From: Amyloporia xantha
Taxonomy: Eukaryota > Basidiomycota > Agaricomycetes > Polyporales > Adustoporiaceae
Length of the DNA: 64,000 nt
Direction of reading: 5' to 3'
Assembly: GCA_036971615.1 (NCBI GenBank)
Contig: JAYKKR010000008.1
Coordinates: forward strand, 1,054,001-1,118,000
In this document: one piece after another, positions 21,312-32,428 of the stretch
Numbering within the stretch: position 1 is the first letter of the stretch
Layout: each line of letters begins with the position of its first letter
Made by a program: the position numbers and the translations under genes
Notes under the pieces: generated by a model
Seen by the model: the letters and a program-made list of their open reading frames with translations, nothing else
Database searches by the model: none
What the model was told of the DNA's origin: nothing

Positions 21312-24300
21312 ATGGACCATTCCGCAGCCGCCACCGACGCACCCCGCGAGGAGGGCATTCACGCAGATAAGATGAGAGTGCGTCTTTGTGCCATTGTTGC
21401 ACTTACTTGTCGAATAACCGTTACTGCCACTCGTCGTAGTTGGATTCATTCAGATTGGGCAGAAGTCCCCCTGCATCCACGAATAACTTGAGCGGCCCGA
21501 GGTCAGGCCACGCGCGTTCTCATTCCCGTAACGGTTCCGTATCTATTCCCCTCGCTTTCCCCACACCACTCAACTCTACTTCTTCTGTGACGACCACCGA
21601 CGAGCGACCGGCCTCTCCTGTTCGGAACTCGGTCGGTGCAGCGAAGCGCAACTCGCACCATCGCCGCCGCTCGTCCGTGTCCACCCGACGTGAATCTGCA
21701 GACATGATGGGCGTCACTCTACCCAGCATTCCTCCGTCCGTATCCGAGGACAACATCAACCTCGGCGAGAAAGACTCTATTCGTCGTCGCGCGTTGTGGA
21801 CTCTGGAAGGGAAGACTGATGTGGGGGCATTCTCGAAAGTCGAGATCCCCGAGTTTGATAGCACAGAGAGCGCCAGGCAATCGTTTGAGTTCCGTAAGTA
21901 ATCTACCCTGATCAGCGCCGCCTTGTACTAAGCTATCACTAGCGAGCAAGCCGTCGTACCCACCCGGCGTAGGCGCGGGTCTGTCGTCTCTTATCGGCGC
22001 TAAGCGCGATTCGTTCAATAGCAAGCGAGATTCGTTGGGCAAGTTCATGGCCTCTGCCTCAACAAAGGAACAATTGCATACTCTCGTGGAAGAGGAAGAG
22101 GAAGAAGAGGAGGATTCTGCACATCCTGTTCAGAGCCCTGTTGAGGTCACTGTTACCTCCCCATCGCCAGCGCCCGTCCGGCATCGCCCTGCGAGCCTCA
22201 ATCTGCGGCCGCTATCGCTCGTATCAGGTAGCATCGTTGAAACAGCGAATGGAGAATTGCCGACGCCAGTGCTCACACCGAGCCCAAACCCACGACCTGG
22301 TCTGCGGTCGCTCACTCTGGGCTCGGGGACTGTCGACAAACGTCGGTCACTGATCTTGACGCAGTCACCGTCTCCACTGTCTAATAACTTTACAGCACGG
22401 CCGTCGCTGAACCTCAAGACGGGCCCGGAGACTGGATCTCGGCATTCCTTTCAGCAGCCCTCGCGACGGAGCAGCCTTCCCTACGTATCTTCGACGGACA
22501 CGCCTCCGCAGTCCGTGATCGGGCTGCCTACTCCAGAGATGACGCCAGTCACCACTGAGCGACGTTCTCCTGGCCCTGGCTCTACCTCCAGTGTGAGCGA
22601 GGACATGGAGGAGTTTCTTGCCAAAGGCCCCTCACGCCCACTCTCCACCAGCGAGCAGCACTTTCTCTTTCAGGCACACGCTACTCTCGTACAGCGCATC
22701 ACTGATCTCGAGCGTGCTTTGTCCTCTCGCTCGAGCCGCTCGTGGTCCCGGCCTACGTCGTACGCATCGGACGTCTCCTCGCTCAGTGAGCCCAGCGACG
22801 AGATGCTGCAGCTGATCGCCGACCTTAAGGCTGAGCGTGATGAGCTGAAGAAGGACGTGGATGGGTGGCGCGTCCGTGTGGGTGACCAGGAGCGACAGCT
22901 CGGAGTGCTCGCGAAACGTATTGAGGCCGAGCGCCGCGATGCGTGGGTTGCCAGGGAGCGCGTCGGCTTGTTGGAGATCGAGAAGGGTACGCTGGAGAAA
23001 GCTCTCAGTGACAAGGCTGCGGAAGTGCAGGAAGGTCAGAAGCAGCTTGAGCAGGCTCGCGCGGGTATGGAGAAGGCTGAGGCTGAGTGCACGAAGCTCA
23101 AGGGGGAGGTGGAGAGGATGCAAGGATTTGAGGAGGAGCGTGCGAAGTTGAAGGCGGCGCTGGAGGAGGAACGCAAGAGGCGGGAGGAGCTTGAGAAGGA
23201 CCTCGAGCATGCGGGACTGTTGGATACCCCACGCGCGTTCGATTCGGTGGTCTCACCGCCTCTCAAGGCCATGTCGAGGACAATGATGTTTGCGAAGAGC
23301 AGGGGCCTCGGGTTCCAGTCGATGGACTCGGAGAGCTCCTTCACGGATGTGGAGTCGGTGACCAGCCCGAGGGACAAGCTCGAGTTTGGGCTGAAGGCCG
23401 TCGCTGAGGAGGACGAGGAGACCCTTTCCAACTACTCTGAGGACGACGAGCTCTCTAGGTTCGAGGACGAGGAGGAGGGTGACGAGTACGCGTTCCCCAC
23501 CTCGATGTCTGCATCATCCTTTGGTTCCGCCGAGGACGATGTACATGCGCCTCCCGAGCTACGCGCAGACATCTCGGAGCCAGCGCCCCCGTTGACACGC
23601 TCAAACACGTCGTCTCCATCGCCCTTGCCCTCTCCAGTCGAGCAGACCCATCAACGCAGGGCGTCGCTTGTAAAGGCTTGGACGTTCCCGTCTGGCTCGG
23701 AGCCTGTTTCGTCATTCGGCCCTGTCGAAGAGATCGATCGCTTCTTCGGCTGCCTGGAAGATGTGGACAACTCGCCTCCAATGCACGCCAGGGTCCACTC
23801 GTTCGACAGTGCGAAGAACTTATTTGCGCAAGCTTTGATGGAGGACGACGATGACCTTCCGCCGTTCGTCTTGCCTACTGATGTCGGCGTGGAGGTTGTG
23901 ACCCCTGAGATCAAGCAGGCGGCGCCCAAGCATGTTCTGGGCGTTGTTGTGGAGGAAGACGAGGAAGAGGAGCAGGAGAAAGAAGAGGAGCAGGCCAACC
24001 CGGATGATGAGTTTGTCGGTGAGGTCTATGACGGTGGTATCAAGTTTACTTTCACCGTACCCCCGGAGTATCAGGAATCCCTTCAATCTTCCGACAGTAC
24101 TACGGACAGTCCTTCGACTCCGCAGAACAAAAGCTCAGCAGCTACAACAGGGCCCCTTGATGAGGATGAAGACAGTTCATTTACCTTCCCTCACAGTCGC
24201 CCTCAACAAAATAGCCCGTCGCCGTCGTCCATTCCGCGGTTGTCTTCTGCCAGGAGTTCCTCGATCCCGGTCCCGAGTAGCAACTCTACTCCTGTAAAGT

Positions 24301-25149
24301 CGTCCTCCGTTCTTCTCGCTCGGAACAACAACATACCTTCCGCCTTCATGACCCCTCCTAGCAAGCGTGGAGGGCAGTCGCCCACTTTTATACCTCAGCC
24401 ACGCACTCAGACAGGGTCTCCGTTCAAGATCTCGTCTCCTCTTAATGCGAAGGCTGCTTCGTTCATCCCGCAGCCCCGACGCATTTCGCCGCCTGCGTCG
24501 TCCAAAACATCCAGTATTCCCATTATGAGCCCGACAAGTAGGCCCCTCTCCAAACCTCTCGCTAGTATGTGTATCTGATTGGACACTTCTCATGCGCTTC
24601 GTAGCCAACGCATCGAGTTCTTCCCCCAGGTCCGGTCATTCAGTCACGTCAGCGCCTCCTTCTGCATCTCCAACAATGAGCAGTCACGTCCTTTCTGATT
24701 CCAACGCACGTTTCCCCAATTCTCAGACTTCCCCGCAGACATCTACATCTCCCTCTTCCATTATGTCCATGTCTCCTACGTTTGCCGCACGCCTTTCTTT
24801 CCAGACAATCACGAGCTTCATTCCTCTGCCTGCCCTTCCTTGGTCTCCCCGTTCCTCCAGAGCAGCCGCGGCTGCCTCTGCTCTATGTTTCATACCCGAC
24901 AGCCCAAGCCGATCGAGCTCTATGGGCGATATTTCTGATCTGGCGCACGGACGTTCCAACTCTTCCTTTGTGAATGCGAGTGTCAGATCCACGGCCACCC
25001 AGCCACTCGCGAAGGAAAGAGGTTATGTACCAAGGGAGAAGCAGCTGGAGAAGTTGAGGATCCGGATGGAAAACGAGCGCCGCCTGCGGACTTCGGGTGC
25101 CTTCAATGCTGGGCAGGGTAAATCTCAGGGTGGAGCGTTGCACCTTTAA
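21312..25149 (+). CDS. large Ser/Pro-rich protein with central coiled coil, unknown function
   Basis: Four exons (21312-21377, 21440-21893, 21943-24564, 24605-25149) give 1228 codons plus stop, all in phase; intron 3 is only 40 nt. The start is MDHSAAATDAPREEG. Residues about 25-420 are Ser/Pro/Arg-rich and look disordered. A coiled coil of about 170 residues follows, with heptads such as LIADLKAERDELKKDVDGW and EERAKLKAALEEERKRREEL. Next come acidic runs (EDEEEGDEYAF, EEDEEEEQEKEEE) and another Ser/Pro-rich part with repeated SIP and FIPQPR motifs. The end is basic and helical (KQLEKLRIRMENERRLRTSG). I do not recognise a family. The layout resembles fungal cytoskeletal or polarity scaffolds, but that is only an impression. 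Many Ser-Pro pairs suggest proline-directed phosphorylation (inference). Confidence 0.85.
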
Positions 25150-25659
25150 AGTAAGTCGAGACGATTTGGATTTTTGTGTCATGCTTATGATTTCTGTCTT
25201 GGCGCAGCGCTTCAACCCTACCTCATGGGCATCTCTTCCACGGTTCTTCATCGCTCTCTGCTATCGAATTCTTTCACATCATGTCATGGCTTTTTATCGT
25301 CTCACGTTCCACATCCCCTCCCCTCCCTTCCCCCTACCCCTTCCCTTTATGAATTTCCACATTCCAAAACCATCGTTCCCCCATTGCCTGCCATTGACCG
25401 CATTCATACGTAACCTATTGAGCTTGAGGCTCCTTTGGCCATGAACGCTTTTCACGGACATATATAGTGTGTGCAAAGCGCAAAGTCGCGTGTCCATGTA
25501 CCATTACATTCGATGTTTTACCGCGCAGGCATTGTCCTGAATTATTATGCCTTGGATATATGAATTAGCATGCCAGTTTTATGTTCTTCCATCTGGCTTT
25601 TGCGAGCATGTTTGTAGTGATCGTCCGAAAGGGCGAATTTACAAAACGACGAGCGAATG
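25150..25659. other. gap: convergent 3' flanks
   Basis: 510 bp between the 3' ends of the large coiled-coil gene (plus) and a small minus-strand gene. Pyrimidine-rich; no gene is visible. Confidence 0.45.
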
Positions 25660-26079
25660 TCATGACTTGAAAGATTCAAGGCAGGCTGCGAGGTCGTCGG
25701 CGCGGACAGCGATCAGACTGTCGATCACGGCGCGTACCGGGCGCCTTTCTTCCCCGGAGTCGGCGGTCTCAACTCCGCGACTATCGACAATGTTCAGAAC
25801 GGCGAACGTCCAGTTGCGTTCGACTTCAACGTTTAAATGTCTCTATGCACCACCGGCTGTCTCGCGCGATAGACGTCTGATCCAGAACTAGCTCACTTCC
25901 GAAGACCATACTCTGCAAGGCTTCTTGTCTCGAGGTTTATGGCGCAAGAGCGGCGAAGTCTGAGCGTCGGGGATCTGAGACTGCGGCTGTGCATCACTCG
26001 CCTCGGGACAGCTTACTGAATGTTTCAATGTGCATTGCTGACCGACTTCTGAGTAATGCGCCATTGGGATGATATACAT
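25660..26079 (-). CDS. small unknown protein, two exons
   Basis: Exons 25897-26079 and 25660-25842 join across a 54-nt GT-AG intron (donor GTGAGC, acceptor GCATAG) to give 121 codons plus stop. The first exon is polar (MAHYSEVGQQCTLKHS, then a Pro/Gln-rich part). The second looks well folded, with ERNWTFAVLNIVDSRGVET and the helical end DSLIAVRADDLAACLESFK. No family is recognised. The start could be at 26079 (MYIIP) or the next Met at 26064. It is divergent from the zinc-cluster regulator with 134 bp between starts, so the two may share a promoter. Because no single exon has 60 codons from a Met, it is easy to miss. Confidence 0.5.
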
Positions 26080-26213
26080 AGAGAACGGCAAGGCATCTAC
26101 TGTAAAGAGAGAGACCAGCGCCTACCCCTCATATCGAACCCTGTACGCCACGGGAATCCCTTCTCGTCTCTGTACATCTTGCACGGCTGCTAGGACTGTA
26201 TCTTAAGAGCGCC

Positions 26214-29178
26214 ATGGATGCTCATGATTCGTCGGCCCTAGCGATGTCTACAGACTCGGGGGCGGCGAAGATGAAGATGCGCCGTGCGCAGTCGTCGAAC
26301 TTTGAATACGAGGATAGCGGCGGGCGTCGGGGAGGGACGGACGCGCGACAGCCCCCAGCTAAGCGTGCACGCAAGGCGATCAACTGCGAGCCGTGCAGAA
26401 ATAGCAAGCTGAAATGTGACAGGTTCGTCGTCTTCCTGTTATTGTTCCTTAGGAGACCCCGCGTATCGCATCTTGTTGGGTGACGTATTCATATCTCCTC
26501 GTTCTCCTCGGAAATCACAGGAACCGTCCGTGTTCTTCATGCGTTCTCCGAGGTAAGTTTAGTTCGTCCATTGGCTGGATGACATGTTCTTCCGCCAAAA
26601 CATTCGCCGTGATATTTAATTTCGCGATAGGTACCTCCGCACAGTGCTATCAAGGATCAGACAGCGTGCCTTCGCACGTCGAGAGTAATCGGTACGTTAT
26701 AATTCGGCGTCTTCTGGCTTCCATAGCATTATGTTGATATTCTTGTCCTATGTTGTTTTTTTCCTAGACAACAAGTCGACCCTCTTGTGGAAATTGCTCG
26801 TATCCGCCAATCGCTCGTTCACCTCGAGACCCACCTCAAGGGTGCGCCTGGCTCACATCCGCCTTCTCCGCCAGTGCCTCCGTCGGCTTCAACTTCGATC
26901 ACACCTTCTCCCAGATCACCCCGCGACCATCCTGTCGGTCGACATTCAGGTGATCCATCAAGCTCCCCCTTCGATCAAGGAGCAGTGGGAAGTTCATCTT
27001 TAATTAGCATGCCTGGAAAACTGGGCCGGCCCGGCTCAGGGGGGCTATACGCAGGCCCAACAAGTGCGGCAGCCAATATGATTACTGTATGTCTCAGCGC
27101 GAAACGCCGCGTTTCTGTTTTTGTTTTTCACACCATTTTTTGCAGAATTCAGACAAGGAAGATTCCGATTGCGCCGACCCGTCGCCGCCTGCAGACACGG
27201 ATGACTCCGCATTCTCACCCGACAGCACCCATGGCTCGGTCGGCTCGTCGAGCTCGTCAACATACGACGAGGATCTCATTGCGCTTCTTCCGAGCGTCGA
27301 GATCGTCGATGATCTAGTCGCGTATTATTTTGGCTACTGTAACTGGGTCTACCGACATGTCCATGAACCCGCGCTCCTCTCCGGCTGGGCACGGTTTAAA
27401 GCAGGCCAAGACGGTGACCGCGTCGTCCTCGGCACCATCTGCGTCATCATCGCGATCGCCATCCGCTACCTTCCCGCGGGGCACGCGCTCGTCTCCCAGC
27501 TCCGCGGGTTGCCCGTCGAGCTCGCGCGCAAGTACCACGGCGTCATGCGCAAGGCCTTGAAGCGGCACCGCGAGGACGCCGAGAGCCTCACGCGCACGTA
27601 CACGCTCGCGCTCGTCGAGCTGCGCCTGGTGGAGTCGCACTACCTGACGTTCGCGAAGGAGGACCCGGAGGAGGTCTGGAGCCTCGGCGGCGAGCTCGTC
27701 AGCATCGGCACTGCGATGGGGCTGCACTGCGATCCGGGAAAGACCCGGTACGAGCCAGCCGTTGCGGAGCGTCGACGCTGGGCGTGGTGGCACATCATTC
27801 TCTTCGAGCGCTGGCAGGCATTCATGTTCGGTCGGCCGCTGCGTGTTGCCTCGCACCATTTTGACACGCAGCTGCCGACGTATTGCGACCCTGCGCTCGA
27901 CAAGTCCGGGCGGCTGTATCTCCCCAACCTTGCCCTTTTCCGCCTGGCGTACATCCTCGGAGACATCATGGACGACGCTGTATCCTTCCGTGCAGTCCCA
28001 TACTCCTCGGTGCAGGAGAAAGACAGACTGCTCGATAGCTGGTACGAGGCCTTGCCGCTCGATCTATGTCTCGATGAGTTCGCGCTTGCTCGGGGCCTGG
28101 CCAGTGCGGATACCGCCGCGCGCCGTGATGCTGTCCAGAGCGTGATTCTGCGCTGTGCCTCCTACCACATTCGCTTCACGATGCATCGCCCCTATGTCAA
28201 AGTACCGGCGAGCCTCGACATTCGCAGTCAACGCCGCGTCAGATCTCATTAGTCTGCTATGCCAGGCGCTCACCGCAGCCCCCACTCCCGGGCATTTCAA
28301 CTGGGGCCCGTTCCACGTCTTCTCAGCCGCCATGTTCTTCTCCTTCCAGCTGATTACGAACCCTGACCAGCCCGGCACGGGCCTCTTTCCGCGAGCAGAT
28401 CCGCAGAGCGCTCAACCTGCTCGAGCGCAGTCGGACGCTGCCCGTAGCTGAGAAGTCGCTCAAAATACTGCAGGCTCTTGAGCCACTGTATTCTGACGCG
28501 CTCGCGGCAGATCCGCCGCAGGAACGTGCGCGGAGAAAGTCGCAGGTGCTAAAGGAGGTGAAGACGCTTGCGTTCCCGTATCAAGATCCGCCCTATGCCC
28601 GTAACGCAAATTCACCGAGCTACAGACCGTTTACACCGAGCGTGACCGTGGCGGGGTCGTCCTTGGGGACTGCGGATCATCAACATCGGATCTCCCTGGC
28701 TTCGGCATCATGGGCCCATTCGCAAGCCGCATCGTCTTCATCACACTATGCGCGTGTGCCGTCTTCATTCCAACCAACGCTGTCGCAGCATTCTTCAACT
28801 CACCAATCCTCCCCTGGCCACATCATCCTTCCCCCCCTTGCGCACCATATCCCACAAACCTTGTCCTCCGTCCGACACACACACCCCTCCGACCAGCTTG
28901 TCGAAGTCCCCCGAAATCAACGAATGTCCGTCCAACATACGTCCGTGCCGTCGTATCCGGTGCTGACGATGGCAACGTACGCAATGCAGCAGACAACAGC
29001 GATGCAGCAGCCTCTGCCTCATCACGCACAAACGTTCGAAGACGATCAGAGCATGGCATGTATGCATCCCGCAGACGAGAGTTCCATGTGGGGCGCTTCA
29101 GTCGGATTTGGGCTCGGAGAGTGGTCGCGATTTCTTGACGTCGTGCACCGGCCTGAAGCCTCGGACGGCGATCGATGA
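26214..29178 (+). CDS. Zn(II)2Cys6 transcription factor with fungal-specific middle domain (two frame breaks)
   Basis: Five exons (26214-26422, 26521-26552, 26631-26691, 26768-27086, 27146-29178). The zinc cluster is assembled from three exons: INCEPCRNSKLKCDR, then RPCSSCVLRG, then TSAQCYQ, giving all six Cys with normal spacing. A coiled region follows (VDPLVEIARIRQSLVHLETH), then the fungal_trans domain with WARFKAGQDGDRVV and ERRRWAWWHIILFERWQ. The Gln/His/Ser-rich tail resembles an activation region. Such proteins bind CGG-containing sites in the nucleus; target genes are unknown. The last exon changes frame twice, near 28223 and in a TTT run at 28386-28388, each by one extra base. Both repairs restore family-like sequence (DIAVNAASDLISLL; REQIRRALNLLERS). 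It may be a functional gene with assembly errors, or a decaying copy. Confidence 0.85.
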
Positions 29179-29571
29179 ACGCCGTCTTGGCTGTCTGTTT
29201 TGATCACGCGAGGAGGTTTCTCTGATGGACTATATCTTTCCTAAGATCTCGATATATTGGATCGATACATTGGCGCATCGATATCTTGATTGCTTTCTGT
29301 AATATCAGCATCTTGCGTTTGTAAGGGCCATCCGGCGTCCTGCATGTCTGAAGTTTAAGCCGCGACCAATTGTATCTGCATTAAGCTTCCAAATGCTGCT
29401 AGTCATCGTCAACTGCGTATCACTGTGAAACTGTGAAGCTGATCTTGTCTCGGAGATGAAGTAACACCATCAAAGCTCTGCGGGTTCACCGGATGCATTT
29501 TTCATGAACCACTTGTAAGGGGAGCTCGTATCGAGCCTGATCAGAACATGATGGCCCAGACTCAATCGCAA
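29179..29571. other. gap: 3' flank of zinc-cluster gene
   Basis: AT-richer flank with repeated GATAT-like words; no gene is visible. Confidence 0.4.
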
Positions 29572-29573
29572 TA

Positions 29574-29848
29574 CTGTACCATTTCGACCACTTGTTCAGT
29601 CACATGTCACGGACTCCTCTGAACTGGGCTCTGAGTTCAAATATCACGGTCACAAAATACTTTGAACTTCGGCGCTTACTAGATGTCACGTTCCCACGGT
29701 CCCTCTATAGTGAGGATGGCCCTGGATGGGGGGTGTCTGAACCTAAATTTAGGGTCTGTCACGCACCATTCCAGCCTCTGAACTGATGAACTGGCCAAAC
29801 TTTTGGTCACATGTCACAGTGCCTGAACTGGTGGTCGAAATGGTACAG
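29574..29848. mobile_element. MITE, Tc1/mariner-type, 275 bp with TA target duplication
   Basis: The element starts CTGTACCATTTCGACCAC and ends with its exact reverse complement, an 18-bp perfect terminal inverted repeat. The repeat continues to about 26 bp with two mismatches. Both ends are flanked by TA (29572-29573 and 29849-29850), the target duplication of Tc1/mariner elements. The interior has no transposase frame and contains short direct repeats (GTCACATGTCAC twice, CCTCTGAACT twice). It is therefore a non-autonomous element that would need a transposase from elsewhere. The near-perfect ends suggest recent insertion. The family is not named because no database comparison was possible. 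Confidence 0.85.
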
Positions 29849-29850
29849 TA

Positions 29851-30624
29851 TCTAGAAGGCACCTCTGCGCCAAACTTGACACGGGCGTCGACCAGGACAA
29901 CAACGACCAGTTCTAGCTTTGAAGTTCTAGGGCGCGGAACGAACTACAACCGTTAATAGTCAAAATCCTACCTGAAGTAAATCAATAACAAGAGTTGTCC
30001 ACGTGTGGGCCCAGGGGACAGTGCACGTCATACACAGCTTGAAACATTCAAGAAGAGAAGAAAGATATACCTGCCAGCCAGGCAAATCCGAATGTGAGAG
30101 TTGAGACAAGCGGTCCCGGCCGCCGTGCGCATTACAGGAGACCAGTGACCGGTCAAAATTATGCCGGGTAGTCTTGCCAAGGCTCGGGCCAATACATATT
30201 CTGGACGATGTTCCACCGTATAGCGACTGTAGATGGGTTTAATCGTGATCACTTGGAACTGCTCATTTCAGAGACAGGATGACCCAAGAATGTTGACTGT
30301 GTTTGCTCAATATTTACTTCATCGATGCCGAATACGCGCGACACGAAGGCATTAGCCGCGGCGAGGTCGAAGTCATCTGTATAATTTTATGTATGATCGC
30401 AACGACGGATGGAAGATTATACAAGAAATCAAATGGATAGATAGTAGGCAATGCCCCGCCGGCGCGCAGGTGCACAAGCGATCAGGTGTCGTATAAATAT
30501 GTGCGAGTAAAGAAGAAGTGTATACACCTGACCAGGCATATCAGATAATGGGATTGCATGCATGAGGCATCTAGGACTTACCAAGAAATGCGGTCCTCTA
30601 TTCTTATGCCAGCATCCTCTGACA
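29851..30624. other. gap: between MITE and DUF6533 gene
   Basis: 774 bp, no gene seen. Confidence 0.4.
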
Positions 30625-32428
30625 TCATTTCAACTGTACACCGGCGGCCTCCGTCTGATGTACGCCGCAGCCTAACACTTCGAGTTCAATAGCGTTTTCC
30701 TGGCCCTCCCCGTCTCTGACATCCCCATGTACCATACTCACGTACTCCTCTCCATCTGCACCCTCATCTGTTTCCTGTTGGCCAGATGGAACTACAGTAT
30801 TAGGTGCAAATTCCACACTGGACATCCAAGAGCGTGTTGGCACGATATCACCCGACCGAACGAAAGACGGTGTTTGAGATCCAAAATGCACGTTACGATC
30901 CGCGGCTCTGCGGATACGTAAAAGAAAATGGGAGGTGAGGATGGATGAAATCCTGATCGCTCCGGATTAGTTACAAAGAGTGATATATTCGTTGAAGAAC
31001 AGACGGGGTGATCATAGATGGGATATTCGTATCCGTCTGTGTTCATTCATACTGTGAGATCCACATAGCGCCAGGTGTTGCGGTCAACATACATAGATGG
31101 TTATGAGAATATCCGTGATATTGAGCAACGTTAGCACCCTTCACAAAATATTAACCTAAAGTACGGAGAATATTACTTGCTGCAGTCCTTACACAAAATA
31201 TTGAGTGCCTGTATATTGAAGGGTAATTAGCTGTGATCCATGTATATTACAACAAGACATTACGCCTGCATCTCACCATCTTCCAGCATTACCCTTGACA
31301 GCACGGACTTCATGTTGGATAATCCTGCGGAGGCCGGATAGATTAAGTGTGACAAGTACCACCATGTCGCGACTAGGACTAAAATATCTGATGCTATCAC
31401 AGCCCCACGCGTGGTGAACAACACTAGGGTGGAACCATCAGTTAGTTTCGAAGGCCAACAACAATGGTCTGGCGTCCACATACATCTATCGAGTGTAGAA
31501 TCATAGTATCAGTCATCAATAGAGGATAAAATGGTTGCCAAGGAAGTACGCAGTAGCAGACGCATCGGATATACTTATATTTCCAATGCACGTAGTTCCT
31601 GTTTGACTGGTGATGCTGAAAATGGTGGAGATTTGAGAAAATGATGTCCGACCAATCGCAAACTGTCAGAGTAATCATTAAGCAGAACTGTCGTATTTCA
31701 TGATATCAGCAGAAAAAATACGGACCGCATTAGTGCCAACAGGTACCAGCCCCAGTGCCAGCGCAGGGCCTACCAGCCACCGATTACCCCTGCTCACTGC
31801 ATGTACACGAAGGGACGCGACCACTTCCTCATGACGATGAGTATGCTGATATACTGATGATGTCCCTAAGACTCACCAGCAGATATACAAATAGACATCA
31901 GGAGAATAACATCAGTAGTATAATCTAGAGCCAGTGTACAGCTGAACAGCTGCACTGTAAGTCGTCGCAACAGCAACTATTCACGAGCACAGACCTCTTT
32001 TTGGTGAATAAATGGGTTTGTAGTCAGCGACATGAGATCCACAAAAAAACCAACCTCATACCGGGCCATTGACTGGAAGGCATGACAGGATATTTATGAC
32101 CATAAAGGCGGTCAAAGAAAGTCGGTTTAGTAAAAGTAAGACCGAAGAAGCCGACTTGCGAGCCCAAATGAACACAACCTCGTCCCCGAAATGGAGGATG
32201 TGGTCGTACGCAATCATTGCTATGAAGACGTAACAATTGGTCAGTCGCTGGCGGTCAAATATCAGATATGTAGAGGCAATTACAGCAGACTGCTATTGTC
32301 TCGTAGTTCGTTATGAGGCTTGATAACACATCAACATTGTGCATACCCTGACTGCTGAACTATTGGACTCACCCCCCCTGGAGATTGGCGATGAATAGCG
32401 GTGCTGAGACCACTATGGAGTCGGACAT
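30625..32428 (-). CDS. DUF6533 seven-helix membrane protein, many small exons
   Basis: Reading the minus strand from the ATG at 32426-32428 and splicing short introns gives a typical basidiomycete DUF6533 protein. After a short start, LITNYETIAVCSMIAYDHIL forms the signature, followed by FGDEVVFIWARKSASSVLLL. Further helices are LDYTTDVILLMSICISA, GPALALGLVPVGTNA, GAVIASDILVLVATWWYL and GTQYFVVLTLLNITDILIT. The cytosolic tail exon (about 30625-30954) begins with SSILTSHFLLRIRRAADRN and is acidic. The family is greatly expanded in mushrooms; its function is unknown. At least eight introns are needed. The junctions around 31440-31530 and 30950-31050 are not resolved, so a frame break there is possible. 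The best exon calls are 32100-32235 and 30625-30954. Confidence 0.7.
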
